Notes: a model not told the origin generated them from the letters alone. A stretch of 43,848 nucleotides of DNA from Pseudomonadota bacterium (GCA_019352135.1 JABBNX010000009.1:1-43848); one strand, 5' to 3'. Positions 26,845 to 36,757 are shown, counted from the stretch's first letter. Numbers and translations: made by a program.

Positions 26845-27573
26845 TCAGTGCGTGTTCAGACGTTCACGGGCTTTTATTGCAGCTGGACTGCTGGGATATG
26901 ACGTAATAATTTTCTCGAATATAACCGCTGCTTTTTCCTTTTCTTTCATAGCAGACAGGGTATAGCCAAGCTTCAGAAGTGCATCCGGGGTCTTGGAACT
27001 TTTCGGGTAGTTGTCCACGACCTTCAAAAAGGCTTCTTTTGCCCTCGGGAGATCCGAGAGAGTATAGTGACACTCACCAATCCAGTACAGGGCGTTGGCA
27101 GCATAATCGCTCCGAGGATTATTCTTGAGAAATGATTCAAACGAGGCGATGGCCGCAGAAAAATTATTGGCACTGTACAGGCCGAATGATTTGAGATATT
27201 CCGCAGGAGGGCCGGATTCACCGGCAGCTTTGGAGGACGATGGCTGATTGACGATTTCTACCTTGGGTGTTTGCAACTTCTGGGCAAGGCTTGCGACCCT
27301 GACCTTGAGTTCGTCGCGGGAAGCTTGCAGATCACTCGTTTCATTCTTGAGCTGCTTTATTTCACCACTTACAACGTGAAGCCGTTCCTCCTGAGCCTGC
27401 AGTAAACCGGCAAGTTCATTGTGCCGCTGTTCTGCTTTTTTTGACGATTGAACCAGAAACTCGATTTTGGCTTCGGACTCGGCTTGACGTTTAACCATCA
27501 GGTCATTGGCGGCGCAGCCTGACAACAAAACTGTTAACAACAGATATGGTACAATTCTGCCTTCTGATGGCAT
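26845..27573 (-). CDS. cpoB: Tol-Pal system TPR protein CpoB/YbgF
   Basis: A 242-residue envelope protein. The N terminus has a lipobox-like LLSGC at residues 16-20, so this version may be lipid-anchored, unlike soluble E. coli CpoB. Residues ~30-95 form a coiled coil (trimerisation region), a linker follows, and three tetratricopeptide units cover ~125-240 (FGLYSANNFSAAIASFESFL, ALYWIGECHYTLSDLPRAKEAF, ALLKLGYTLSAMKEKEKAAVIF). The family links Tol-Pal constriction to peptidoglycan synthesis at the septum. The tol/pal genes themselves are not in the window. A divergent promoter region separates it from the U32 peptidase. Confidence 0.9.
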   Translation of the reverse strand: MPSEGRIVPYLLLTVLLSGCAANDLMVKRQAESEAKIEFLVQSSKKAEQRHNELAGLLQAQEERLHVVSGEIKQLKNETSDLQASRDELKVRVASLAQKLQTPKVEIVNQPSSSKAAGESGPPAEYLKSFGLYSANNFSAAIASFESFLKNNPRSDYAANALYWIGECHYTLSDLPRAKEAFLKVVDNYPKSSKTPDALLKLGYTLSAMKEKEKAAVIFEKIITSYPSSPAAIKARERLNTH

Positions 27574-27601
27574 AATACCCCCATTTAACGTACTTTTTCA
27601 T

Positions 27602-27630
27602 AATTAAGGCGATATAGTTATCTTTGTCAA
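27602..27630 (-). promoter_or_regulatory. Possible promoter of cpoB
   Basis: Minus-strand TTGACA (27625-27630) is followed after 17 bases by TTAATT (27602-27607), a poor -10. It lies 29-57 bases ahead of the cpoB ATG in the divergent gap with the U32 gene. I see no equally good box for the plus-strand gene. Confidence 0.4.
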
Positions 27631-27731
27631 GTGAAAGGTGTCTTTTCAGTTTTATTGGCAAACTGATTGTGCTAGCATTCAAGCCTCGCGACTCAAATTA
27701 TTCCCTAATCCGTCATGACACTGGAACCCCC

Positions 27732-28967
27732 ATGCATACACCTGAATTACTGGCGCCAGCCGGTAATATGGAAAAACTGAAAATCGCGGTCCACTACGGC
27801 GCCGATGCCGTATATCTTGGCGGGCAGGCCTTTGGGCTTCGCAATATGGCTGACAACTTTTCCATGGATGAGATGAAATCAGCTCTGGATTTTTGCCACG
27901 TGAACGACGTTAAGGCATATCTGACGATTAACAGCTACCCGCGCAATGAAGCGCTTCCGGAATTGGAAAAGTACCTCGAGCAGATTGCTCCGCTTTCCTT
28001 TGATGCTTACATCGTCGCGGATCCGGGTGTAATCGATGCGGTGCGCCAAATCACGCCGGATCGCGAACTGCACCTTTCTACCCAGGCCAATACCATCAAC
28101 TGGCGCTCCGCCCGGTTCTGGCAGCAGCAGGGCGTCTCCCGGATTAACCTGGCGCGGGAAATGAGCCTGGATAATATCCGCGAAACGGTAAAAGCGGTCC
28201 CGGGAATGGAATTTGAAGCTTTCGTGCATGGGGCGCTTTGCATGTCCTATTCCGGCCGCTGCCTGATTTCCAGCATGCTGACCGGACGTGATGCCAATCA
28301 GGGCGAATGCACTCACCCCTGCCGCTGGAGCTATCACCTGGTGGAAGAATCGCGGCCGGGCGAATATTTTCCGGTTATGGAGGACGAAACCGGGACATTC
28401 ATCTTCAACTCGCGCGACCTCTGCCTGCTGGAACATATTCCGGCTCTTGTCGCAAGCGGGGTGCACTCGCTCAAGATAGAAGGGCGCATGAAGGGAATCA
28501 ACTACGTTGCATCGGTACTGCGGGTCTATCGCCAGGCACTGGACGAATACCTGGCAGACCCCGCCGGATGGCGCTGTCGCCCCGAATGGCTAGAGGAACT
28601 GGCCAAACTGAGCCATCGCGGCTACACAACCGGGTTCCTGTTCGGTCAACCGCGCAACGTCGCCCAGGAGTACCAGTCTGCCTACATTCGCAGCCACGAT
28701 TTTGTCGGAGTCATCGATGATGTGAAGGATGACGGAACACTCCTGATCAGCGTACGCAACCGGATCAAGGTCGGTGACCTGATCGAGTTTATCGGACCGG
28801 GAATGCGAAGCGACACTGTTACGCTGCAGCATTTTTCCACACTTTCCGAACGCGGAGCAGCCATTCCGGCGGATGTTGCCAACCCCAACCAGCGGATACT
28901 CCTGGCGGTACCGTTTGCGGTCAACGCAGGAGATCTTCTCCGCCGTGAAAAGCGTGCCACTTCTTAA
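27732..28967 (+). CDS. U32 family peptidase-like protein (RlhA/TrhP group)
   Basis: A 411-residue U32 protein. ELLAPAGNMEKLKIAVHYGADAVYLGG is the family start; LHLSTQANTINWRSARFW, FVHGALCMSYSGRCLISSMLTGRDANQGECTHPCRW (in two conserved Cys blocks) and LKIEGRMKGINYVA follow. Members once called peptidases act in E. coli as RNA hydroxylation factors (RlhA on 23S rRNA, TrhP on tRNA) and hold an Fe-S cluster through four Cys; CMSYSGRC and CTHPC supply these. I cannot decide between the two targets. The ATG at 27732 is chosen by family N terminus; the frame is open 36 codons further upstream, and the ribosome site is weak. Confidence 0.92.
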   Translation: MHTPELLAPAGNMEKLKIAVHYGADAVYLGGQAFGLRNMADNFSMDEMKSALDFCHVNDVKAYLTINSYPRNEALPELEKYLEQIAPLSFDAYIVADPGVIDAVRQITPDRELHLSTQANTINWRSARFWQQQGVSRINLAREMSLDNIRETVKAVPGMEFEAFVHGALCMSYSGRCLISSMLTGRDANQGECTHPCRWSYHLVEESRPGEYFPVMEDETGTFIFNSRDLCLLEHIPALVASGVHSLKIEGRMKGINYVASVLRVYRQALDEYLADPAGWRCRPEWLEELAKLSHRGYTTGFLFGQPRNVAQEYQSAYIRSHDFVGVIDDVKDDGTLLISVRNRIKVGDLIEFIGPGMRSDTVTLQHFSTLSERGAAIPADVANPNQRILLAVPFAVNAGDLLRREKRATS

Positions 28968-29100
28968 AGGCCCCTTCTTCAATACCAGCCGTTTCACCAG
29001 TGCCGAAGTCCATGGCAACGCCGGTAAGATCTCATTCAACCGGCCTGACGTCATCAAATAGCTTTTCTTCCGGATACGGGAGATCAATGAGGAATCAAAC

Positions 29101-32100
29101 ATGACTTTTTATGCCAACCTCAAGATTAAAAGCAAACTGACCTTCGGCTTTTCTACCGTTGTATTTATAATCATGGCAATTGTGATCTTCGGTTTTTTCC
29201 AGATCAACAAACTTGAACAGGCCGACAGCTTACTTTTTAAAAACGGGGTCAAACCGGTGGAGCAAATCGGCAATGTCTCTGCCGGCTTCCAACGCTTGAG
29301 AACCAACATCCGGGAACTTGTTCTCGCGCAAGATCAGCACACTCACGATTACTACCGGGAACGGATCGCAACGTTCCGCAAAGAAATCGACGCGAATGTT
29401 GCCAATCTTGAGGCAGCACTCCCTGATGCCGCGTCAAAAAAACTTTTTGAACGACTGGTGGAAACACGCAGCAACTTCACCCCCCATCTTAACCGCATCT
29501 TGACGTCTGCAAAAGCCAACAGAAATGAAGAGGCGGTAGCATATATAAAATCTGCTGCCGTCGCCGGCGCCGAGCATGCGGAGATTAAGGCGATTGAGGA
29601 CCTGCAGAATTATCTGGTGGAAAACGCTGAACAGATTTCCGAGCAGAATAGCGCAACTGCCAGAGAGACAGGACTGATCACGCTGATCCTGGCCGCTGGC
29701 GCTGCAATGCTGGCGGCAATAATGACCATCTTGATTACCCGCAGCATTGCCACCCCCCTGGGTCAGGTGCTTGACGCGCTACGCTTCCAACAGGAGGGAA
29801 GCAAAGAAAAAGTGCGCATTGTCGAGGCCATCGCCGGAGGCGACCTTGATCAGGAAGTGATTGTTTCCGAACCATTACGGCCGGAGACGGAGCGGTTTAA
29901 CCGGGATGAGGCGGGAATGCTGCTGCAAGCGGTCGTTGGTATGGGCGAAGTACAGTATTCGCTGGACCAGGCTTTTGTCAGGATGTCCAGATCCCTGCGC
30001 CTCAACCACAACCAGGAGGCCTTGCGTGACTGGTTCAAGAACGGCCTGAACAATCTCAATACCATCGTGCGTGGCGACAAACCCACTACGGCACTGGCAG
30101 GACAGGTTTTGGCGTTTCTGATTGAATATATTGGCGCCGGGATTGGCGTTTTCTATGTTTTTGATGAAAAGGAGTCAGCCCTGCACAGAGCCGCCAGCTA
30201 TGCCGTTACCGGAAACGATCGCCTGAACGAGCGGATTTCCCTCGGTGAAGGCCTGGCCGGGCAGGCGGCCCTGGAAAGAAAAATGATTTTCCTGGATACA
30301 GCCCCTCCCGACTATCTTCGCATCAGTTCCGGCCTGGGTGAGTCCAAACCGGCACATATTGTGGTTCTGCCCTTTCTGTACAATGATGCCCTGGTCGGCA
30401 TCATCGAGATCGGTTCCTTCAAGGCATTCAGTGACAACGATCTGGAATTTCTGAACCAGTCAAAAGAAGGAATAGCAATTGCGCTCAGCGTCAACAAATC
30501 GCGGCACATGGTTAATGAGCTTCTGGAACAGACACAGGCCCAGACAGAAGAATTGCGGGTTCAGCAGGAAGAGCTGCAACAGACCAATGAAGAGCTGGAA
30601 GAACGCACACATCTGCTGGAACAGCAACGCGAACATGTCCGCACAAAAAACCGCGAGTTGGAGAAAGCCAGCCACGAATTACAGCGCAAAGCGACTGAAC
30701 TGGAGCGGGTCAGTACCTATAAATCCGAGTTCCTTGCCAATATGTCACATGAATTGCGTACACCTCTCAACAGCCTGATGATTCTCTCCAGCCTGCTGAA
30801 GGATAACCGCGACGGGAACCTGACGATCAAGCAGGTGGAGTTTGCAGCCACGATTAACAGCGCCGGAAGGGATCTGCTGAACCTCATTAATGATATTCTG
30901 GATCTTTCCAAAATCGAATCAGGGCATATGGATTTCCATTACGAAAACCTTCCGCTCTCGGAGCTATGTGCACAGCTCAAAACCGTCTTTAATCCGATCA
31001 CCGGAGACAAGGGGATCGCATTCAGCGTCACAGAAGAAGAATCGGCCCCCGAATCCATCACTGCCGACAATCAGAGAGCCCTGCAAATCCTTAACAACCT
31101 GCTTTCCAATGCGTGTAAATTCACCAAGAGCGGTGCGGTTTCGCTTCGCGTCTACACGCCGACTGCCGAAGAAAATCCGCTCAATACGCGGGCCGTTGCT
31201 TTTACAGTAATCGACACCGGCATCGGGATTCCTGCAGAGAAACAGCAGCTTATATTCAACGCGTTCCAGCAGGCAGACGGCAGCACGAGCCGTACCTACG
31301 GCGGCACCGGACTGGGGCTTTCTATCTCACGCCAACTGGCCCGCTCGATGGGCGGGGAAATTACGCTTGCCAGTGAAGCCGGCAAGGGAAGCACCTTCAC
31401 CCTGTACCTTCCCGTCAATGGGGAGTGCCCCCTCAGGCAGCCAGTTAAACAACCGGCCGTCCCGACCGCGCCGATGGCTGGTGCAACGCCTCCGGACATA
31501 CCGGATGCACCGGTATCCAGAAGAAAATCCTTTGACTCGCTGCCGGCGCCGATCCAGGACGATCGTGAGAATATTCAGAGCGGCGACAGGAATATTTTGA
31601 TTATCGAAGACGACCTGACGTTTGCCGGCATAGTGGCCGATATGGTGCGGGAGCGTAATTTTGCCGTTCTGGTGGCGGCCGACGGAGAAAGCGGTATTGC
31701 CCTTGCCGAGAGCTATCAGCCGAGTGCAATAATTCTGGACATCATGCTTCCGCATATTGATGGCTGGGGTGTCATGCGCAGCCTGAAAGACAACCCGGTA
31801 ACACGGCATATTCCGGTACATTTCATCACCTGCCTGGAGGAGCGCCAGAAAGCGATGAGTATGGGCGCAATCGGCTTTGCCACAAAACCGGTCAGCAGCG
31901 AACAGCTGGATGCCGTTTTCGGCACGCTGGATGCCGCCATCGAAAAAACCATGAAAATGCTGCTGATTGTTGAAGATGACCAGGATCAGGCAACAGCAAT
32001 GGTTGCCCTGCTGGAGGAGAGAAATGTGACTATCACCGTAGCTGATAGTGGCGCCAGGGCCATTGTCCTGCTTTCCAGCGAACAGTTTGACTGCATCGTG

Positions 32101-32820
32101 CTTGATCTGGGCCTGGCTGATATGGGGGCATTTGAGTTATTGGAAGAACTCAAAAAGCTCGATCCTGACCGCCGCATCCCGGTAATTGTCCACACCGGAC
32201 GCGAACTGACTCACGAAGATGAAAGACGCTTGCACCACTATGCGGAGAGCATCATCATCAAGGGAGCTAAAAGTCCCGAACGGCTTTTGAACGAAGTAAC
32301 GCTTTTTCTTCACCTGGTGGAAACCTCGCTTGATCCCGGAAAACAGCGGATGATCCGCTCTGCACTTGACAAGGAAGCGATGCTGGAGGGGAAAAGAGTC
32401 CTTATCGTCGACGACGACATGCGCAACATTTTCTCACTTTCCAGCGCCTTGGCGGAAAAAAACATCACCATCTTTGAAGCGGAAAATGGTCGTGAAGCCT
32501 TGAAACTTCTGGATGAATTTCCGGATATTGATCTGGTCCTGATGGATATCATGATGCCGGTAATGGATGGGTACGAAGCGATACGGAAGATACGGGCCGA
32601 TGCCCGCTTTCACATGCTGCCGATCATCGCATTGACCGCCAAGGCGATGAAAGGTGATCGCGAAGAGTGTCTTAAAGCCGGGGCCAGCGACTATATTCCG
32701 AAGCCGGTCGACATGGAGAAACTTTTTTCACTGCTGCGGGTCTGGCTTTATTCGGCAGGCTCGCCGGACCAGACAGATATGAGGTCGATAGTGACATCAC
32801 AGACGGGAGGGGTGCAATGA
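29101..32820 (+). CDS. Transmembrane HAMP-GAF hybrid histidine kinase with three receivers
   Basis: A 1239-residue hybrid kinase, first gene of a six-gene operon. TM1 at ~15-38, periplasmic four-helix bundle to ~190, TM2 ~193-213, HAMP plus extension ~214-300, GAF ~327-463 (LGEGLAGQAALERKMIFLD), a Gln/Glu coiled coil ~470-545. HisKA follows with NMSHELRTPL (His near 550), then HATPase ~655-765 with DTGIGIPAEKQ and GGTGLGLSIS. Three receivers end the chain: phospho-acceptor Asp near 879 (ILDIMLP), 1002 (VLDLGL) and 1149 (MDIMMP). The last has a full, orthodox active site; the middle one is the most divergent. GAGGAA lies six bases upstream of the ATG. Its stop overlaps the next start (ATGA). 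It should sense through its periplasmic domain and GAF and pass phosphate along receivers; no output gene is obvious. Confidence 0.93.
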   Translation: MTFYANLKIKSKLTFGFSTVVFIIMAIVIFGFFQINKLEQADSLLFKNGVKPVEQIGNVSAGFQRLRTNIRELVLAQDQHTHDYYRERIATFRKEIDANVANLEAALPDAASKKLFERLVETRSNFTPHLNRILTSAKANRNEEAVAYIKSAAVAGAEHAEIKAIEDLQNYLVENAEQISEQNSATARETGLITLILAAGAAMLAAIMTILITRSIATPLGQVLDALRFQQEGSKEKVRIVEAIAGGDLDQEVIVSEPLRPETERFNRDEAGMLLQAVVGMGEVQYSLDQAFVRMSRSLRLNHNQEALRDWFKNGLNNLNTIVRGDKPTTALAGQVLAFLIEYIGAGIGVFYVFDEKESALHRAASYAVTGNDRLNERISLGEGLAGQAALERKMIFLDTAPPDYLRISSGLGESKPAHIVVLPFLYNDALVGIIEIGSFKAFSDNDLEFLNQSKEGIAIALSVNKSRHMVNELLEQTQAQTEELRVQQEELQQTNEELEERTHLLEQQREHVRTKNRELEKASHELQRKATELERVSTYKSEFLANMSHELRTPLNSLMILSSLLKDNRDGNLTIKQVEFAATINSAGRDLLNLINDILDLSKIESGHMDFHYENLPLSELCAQLKTVFNPITGDKGIAFSVTEEESAPESITADNQRALQILNNLLSNACKFTKSGAVSLRVYTPTAEENPLNTRAVAFTVIDTGIGIPAEKQQLIFNAFQQADGSTSRTYGGTGLGLSISRQLARSMGGEITLASEAGKGSTFTLYLPVNGECPLRQPVKQPAVPTAPMAGATPPDIPDAPVSRRKSFDSLPAPIQDDRENIQSGDRNILIIEDDLTFAGIVADMVRERNFAVLVAADGESGIALAESYQPSAIILDIMLPHIDGWGVMRSLKDNPVTRHIPVHFITCLEERQKAMSMGAIGFATKPVSSEQLDAVFGTLDAAIEKTMKMLLIVEDDQDQATAMVALLEERNVTITVADSGARAIVLLSSEQFDCIVLDLGLADMGAFELLEELKKLDPDRRIPVIVHTGRELTHEDERRLHHYAESIIIKGAKSPERLLNEVTLFLHLVETSLDPGKQRMIRSALDKEAMLEGKRVLIVDDDMRNIFSLSSALAEKNITIFEAENGREALKLLDEFPDIDLVLMDIMMPVMDGYEAIRKIRADARFHMLPIIALTAKAMKGDREECLKAGASDYIPKPVDMEKLFSLLRVWLYSAGSPDQTDMRSIVTSQTGGVQ

Positions 32821-33570
32821 GACGCATGGCACTCATTACCGGTGTTCTTTTATCGCTGTTCTGCACAGCCGTTGCCGGTGCTGACGAAGTAAAAATTGCG
32901 ACCGGGGTCACCTTTATCAAGAGAGTATTTGGTCCTGTCAAAAACTCCTTCAGGTATAAAACCGGTATCGACATTACTATTCTTTTTAACGATCCGTTAC
33001 CCGCACTGGCTGCACTTGAAAAAGGAAATGCGGATGTCACCGGAGCAAGTCTGCCGCTTGCCGAGTGGCTGAATCACACGAGGAGTGCGGGTATACCGGT
33101 GCAGGAGATCGGCTGGTATACGTCGTATGTTCCGGTTATTGAAAAAGCCATGATTGTGGTGAATGCCGGAAACAGGGTAAACGCCCTTTCAAAGGAACAA
33201 CTCAAGGGAATTTTTACCGGCAAAACGCAAAATTGGCAGGAGGTTGGCGGTGATGATGCCCCGATTTTGGTTGTCTGGCCTTCAGTCTCTTCAGGCGCCG
33301 TGATCCTTTTTAAGACCAGGATTATGGACAATGAAAGCGCTGACAGATACCGTCTATGATGTTGAATCAGTGGCTGACACACCTGACGCCATCGCCGCGA
33401 CACCTGAAGCGATCGGCATCGTGACCGGGACTGCGGCAGCACCGGGGCTGAAAGAGATTGCCCCTGCCATTGAACGGCCATTGACCCTTGTGTATAAGGG
33501 CTCCCCGACGGCTTCCCTGCAAAAACTGTTGGATTTTTTAAAGAGTGAAGGAAAAATTTATATAAAATGA
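32817..33570 (+). pseudogene. PstS-like periplasmic substrate-binding protein, frameshifted
   Basis: A single-domain periplasmic binding protein split over two frames. The first part (32817 to the stop at 33359) has a signal peptide (ALITGVLLSLFCTAVAGA) and VKIATGVTFIKRVFGPVK, then LSKEQLKGIFTGKTQNWQEVGG, the hallmark of PstS-like domains. Family-like sequence then switches frame: ALTDTVYDVESV...AATPEAIGIVTG...LTLVYKG runs to 33570 in the next frame. Removing one A from the AAA at about 33333-33335 would restore DNEALTDTV and a normal ~250-residue protein. Start overlaps the kinase stop (ATGA) and the second-frame stop overlaps the next gene (ATGA), so the reading frame was intact when the operon formed. 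A sequencing error, a recent mutation or, less likely, programmed shifting explains it. Confidence 0.82.
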
Positions 33571-35930
33571 CCAAAATGACCATCAAAACCAAACTTATAG
33601 CCAATGCGGTGGTCACAACAGGGATGATACTTTTTATCTCTCTGGCCGGCATTTCATCCATGAGTTTTCTGCAGGAGAAACTTTCCTATCTGGCAGAGAA
33701 GAGCACCCCATTCCAGATGCGGACGGTAGAATTACAGCGGGAACTCCAGGGGAGCATAACCGCCTTGATAAAGGTAAACACTGCCCGCACTATGGCTGAA
33801 TACTCGCTGTTCCGGGCAGCAGCCGAAGAAACGCTGGAGAAAGTGAGGTACGACCAAGAGCGCCTGGAGAAGATGGGGGGCGTCGCCAACCGGCTGAGTC
33901 TGTCTGCAGAGTTTACACCGGTAGCACACGATCTTTTTGCCGCTGCAGAAGGCCGCCTCACAAACAGCATCGCGGCCGGTGAGGAGAGTGCCACGGCATC
34001 ACACCAGATGAAGGAATCAACGGCCCTCCTTAAGGAGCTGGAAACCTCTATCCGTCGCCTGCAAGCCACCCGCTCCACCGCTTTTGCCACGGCAATGGAG
34101 AGTACCGGCCACCTATCGGCCCGATTACGGGATATTGAGGTGCTTCGTAATCAGGTAAAGGAATTGATCCTGGTTTCAGGTTCTGCACAGAACGCCCGGA
34201 ATAGAAGCGAGTTCCTTATCGCGAAAGGAAAATTGAACACGCTTATGGGGCAGATCATCAGGAATAAATCCGGGACATTCATCGCCTCTGATGTGAAAGC
34301 GGTTTCTGACGATATGAACGATTTTTTGCTGCGCCAGTCGGCCGCGCTATCTTCAAAGGATGAAATTTCAAAAAAAACTGTCGGAGAATCGTTACAAAAG
34401 CTGACGGGAAAAATGACTCGACTGCACTTGACGCTTAACCAGGAACTTGAACTGGCCGGCGCTCACCTGGAAGCAGAAACCGAGGCGCAGGGAAAAATCT
34501 TCCGCCAGTTGAATGATGCCAACACTATTTTACTGACAAATTCGGAATTGGTGTCACTGGGGTTGATGGTGACAGGTGATATTAACCGGTTGTTTACCCT
34601 TGAATCGGTTGCAGAAATGGAGGGCCTTGATGCGGAAATCCGGCGTATTTTCATTGAAATCAGCTCGCATGTCCACACGGAAGAAAACTCTCTTATCAAA
34701 TTAAATGCCAGAGAGGAGTTAAAGATACTCGCTGCAGCAGCAGCCTCCCTGGCCACTATTCGCACTGAAATTCATGCACCCGATGGGATTGTGACGACGC
34801 TCAAAAAGAAACTGAACTCAATCGACCTGGCAAACAGATCTGTCGAAAAATTGCACGCCATAGTCGTCAAGCAGTCGGCGCAAGGGAAAGCTAGCGTTGC
34901 TGCGGCCCAGGGGGAACAGGAAAAATCAATTATAGATGCAAAAACCATTATCCGCCAGAGCCTGTCCCGGATTGCCGTCATCGGATCTGTGGCGATTGCC
35001 ATCGGGATTCTGTTCGGCTTCTGGATCTACCGGTCGGTGTTGCTGCCACTGCGCGTGGTTCTTGAGGCCGTCAGCAGGCAACAGGAGCAGGGGGAGGAAA
35101 CGGCACATCTTGCCGAGGCTATTGCCGGCGGCGACCTGAACCGTGAGGTAATGGTCAGCTCGGCGTTGCTGCTTGACCCTGCACAGATAAAGAAAGACGA
35201 AGTTGGAATAGTACTCGCAGCGGTTGTGGAAATGAGCAGGGCCCAGGTCACTCTGGACAGGGCTTTTTCCGAAATGACCGTGTCGCTTCGCAGCAGCAGG
35301 GATGAGGCCACCCGGCGTGACCGCTTGAAGGGCGGGCTGTTTGAACTGAACAAAATCCTGCGAGTCGAAAAGAAGAACGCCGAACTGGCTGACGAAGCGC
35401 TGGCTTTTATGGTAGATTTTCTTGGCGCCGGAGTTGGTATCATCTACCTGTATGACGAAACGGGTGAGATGCTCCAAACCCTCTCCACATTCGCCATTTC
35501 CGGAGCCGGTCGCTTGAACTGGGGTTTCCGTCTCGGTGAAGGACTGCCGGGCCAGTCCGCGCTGGAACGAAAAATCATTCACCTCACTACCGTGCCGCCG
35601 GATTATCTCCCGATTACCTCGGCTCTGGGTGAGGCGGATCCACTGAATGTAGCGATACTCCCCATTATGCACAACGACATATTGGCCGGAGTTTTAGAGA
35701 TCGGCAGTTTCAAACAATTCAACGAGGACGATTTTGACTTTCTGGCCCAGTCACTGGAAGGGATCGCTATTGCATTCAACGTCAATCGTTCCCGGCAGCT
35801 GGTCAACGATCTTCTGGAGCAGACTCAAGCTCAGGCTGAAGAGCTGCAGGCCCAGCAGGAGGCGCTGCAGCAGACAAACGAGGAATGGGAAGAACGGGCA
35901 CGGATGCTGGCGGAACGGGAAACTGCATGA
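33567..35930 (+). CDS. Transmembrane HAMP-GAF sensor lacking a kinase domain
   Basis: A 787-residue membrane sensor. TM1 ~8-30; a long, mostly helical periplasmic region ~31-465; TM2 ~468-490 (IAVIGSVAIAIGILFGFWIY); HAMP plus extension ~491-590 (AEAIAGGDLNREV); GAF ~605-740 (LGEGLPGQSALERKIIHL); a coiled coil to the end (LLEQTQAQAEELQAQQEALQ). From HAMP to coil it is a clear paralogue of the kinase at 29101, which has LLEQTQAQTEELRVQQEELQ at the same place. The chain stops exactly where HisKA should start, with no sign of decayed kinase sequence: the next gene's ATG overlaps its stop. It may pair with the full kinase or be the target of the CheR/CheB that follow. Function inferred from context only. 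Confidence 0.9.
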   Translation: MTKMTIKTKLIANAVVTTGMILFISLAGISSMSFLQEKLSYLAEKSTPFQMRTVELQRELQGSITALIKVNTARTMAEYSLFRAAAEETLEKVRYDQERLEKMGGVANRLSLSAEFTPVAHDLFAAAEGRLTNSIAAGEESATASHQMKESTALLKELETSIRRLQATRSTAFATAMESTGHLSARLRDIEVLRNQVKELILVSGSAQNARNRSEFLIAKGKLNTLMGQIIRNKSGTFIASDVKAVSDDMNDFLLRQSAALSSKDEISKKTVGESLQKLTGKMTRLHLTLNQELELAGAHLEAETEAQGKIFRQLNDANTILLTNSELVSLGLMVTGDINRLFTLESVAEMEGLDAEIRRIFIEISSHVHTEENSLIKLNAREELKILAAAAASLATIRTEIHAPDGIVTTLKKKLNSIDLANRSVEKLHAIVVKQSAQGKASVAAAQGEQEKSIIDAKTIIRQSLSRIAVIGSVAIAIGILFGFWIYRSVLLPLRVVLEAVSRQQEQGEETAHLAEAIAGGDLNREVMVSSALLLDPAQIKKDEVGIVLAAVVEMSRAQVTLDRAFSEMTVSLRSSRDEATRRDRLKGGLFELNKILRVEKKNAELADEALAFMVDFLGAGVGIIYLYDETGEMLQTLSTFAISGAGRLNWGFRLGEGLPGQSALERKIIHLTTVPPDYLPITSALGEADPLNVAILPIMHNDILAGVLEIGSFKQFNEDDFDFLAQSLEGIAIAFNVNRSRQLVNDLLEQTQAQAEELQAQQEALQQTNEEWEERARMLAERETA

Positions 35931-36757
35931 CGTCTGATGAGCTCATCGATCTTGAAATAAAATTGCTGATGGAGGGGATCTACCAGGTCTACGGCTATGA
36001 CTTCAGGGAGTATTCCGAAGCGTCCCTCAGAAGGCGGCTGCTCCAATGGCTTTCCGGATCAGGCTTTGCCTCCCTGTCGCTTGCCCAGTCATCCTTGTTG
36101 CGGGATCGCGAGTTATTCGCTACCCTGCTGCGGGGGATAACGGTCAATGTATCGGAGATGTTCCGTGATCCCCCCTTCTTCAAGGCTATCAGGGAGCTGG
36201 TTGTACCGCATCTGAAAACCTACCCTTTTGTGAAGATATGGCATGCCGGCTGCGCCTCCGGTGAAGAAGCCTATTCAATGGCAATACTCCTCGAAGAAGA
36301 AGGCCTGAAAGGGCGCTTCCGGATTTATGCCACCGATATCAACGAAGAGGTGATCCGTACGGCACAGGCGGGTATCTATCCGCTGCAGGAGTTGCAACGC
36401 TTCACCAGAAGTTATCAGCAAGCGGATGGCACGGGTTCCTTCTCCGACTACTACACGGCGAGGTACGATCGAGCCATCCTGAACGCCTCGCTGCGGGAGA
36501 ATATTGTCTTTGCAGCGCATAATCTGGCCGTAGATGCCGACTTTGGCGAGATGAACCTGATTTTATGCCGCAACGTCATGATTTATTTCAAACAGCCGCT
36601 TAAGGAGCGGGTATTGGGACTTTTTGACAGCAGCCTGGTGCCGGGCGGTTTTCTGTGTCTCGGCACGAAAGAGAGCCTGCATCACCGTCGCATCTCGGAC
36701 CGGTATGAGGCGATAACACCCCGGATGCAGATCTATCGGAAACGGTATGCCAAATAG
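35927..36757 (+). CDS. cheR: CheR-type protein-glutamate methyltransferase
   Basis: A 276-residue CheR. The N-terminal helical domain (YGYDFREYSEASLRRRLLQW) is the substrate-binding part; IWHAGCASGEEAYSMAILLEE (near residue 105) is the S-adenosylmethionine motif; IYATDINEEVIRTAQAGIY and LILCRNVMIYFKQPLKERVL are core blocks, ending with GTKESL. The family methylates glutamates on MCP signalling helices, but no MCP is encoded here, so the target may be one of the adjacent sensors. The ATG at 35927 overlaps the sensor stop by four bases; an in-frame upstream ATG at 35885 is ignored. CheB begins inside its last codons. Confidence 0.95.
   Translation: MTSDELIDLEIKLLMEGIYQVYGYDFREYSEASLRRRLLQWLSGSGFASLSLAQSSLLRDRELFATLLRGITVNVSEMFRDPPFFKAIRELVVPHLKTYPFVKIWHAGCASGEEAYSMAILLEEEGLKGRFRIYATDINEEVIRTAQAGIYPLQELQRFTRSYQQADGTGSFSDYYTARYDRAILNASLRENIVFAAHNLAVDADFGEMNLILCRNVMIYFKQPLKERVLGLFDSSLVPGGFLCLGTKESLHHRRISDRYEAITPRMQIYRKRYAK

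Noticed and set aside
28873-29061. Open frame of 62 codons overlapping the end of the U32 gene
   Set aside because: No ribosome site, no family resemblance; most of it is an out-of-frame shadow of the U32 gene.
33300-33330. Programmed frameshift at CTTTTTAAG in the PstS-like gene
   Set aside because: The change needed is +1, while this string would favour a -1 slip, and no downstream stem is evident. A simple insertion in the nearby A-run is more likely.
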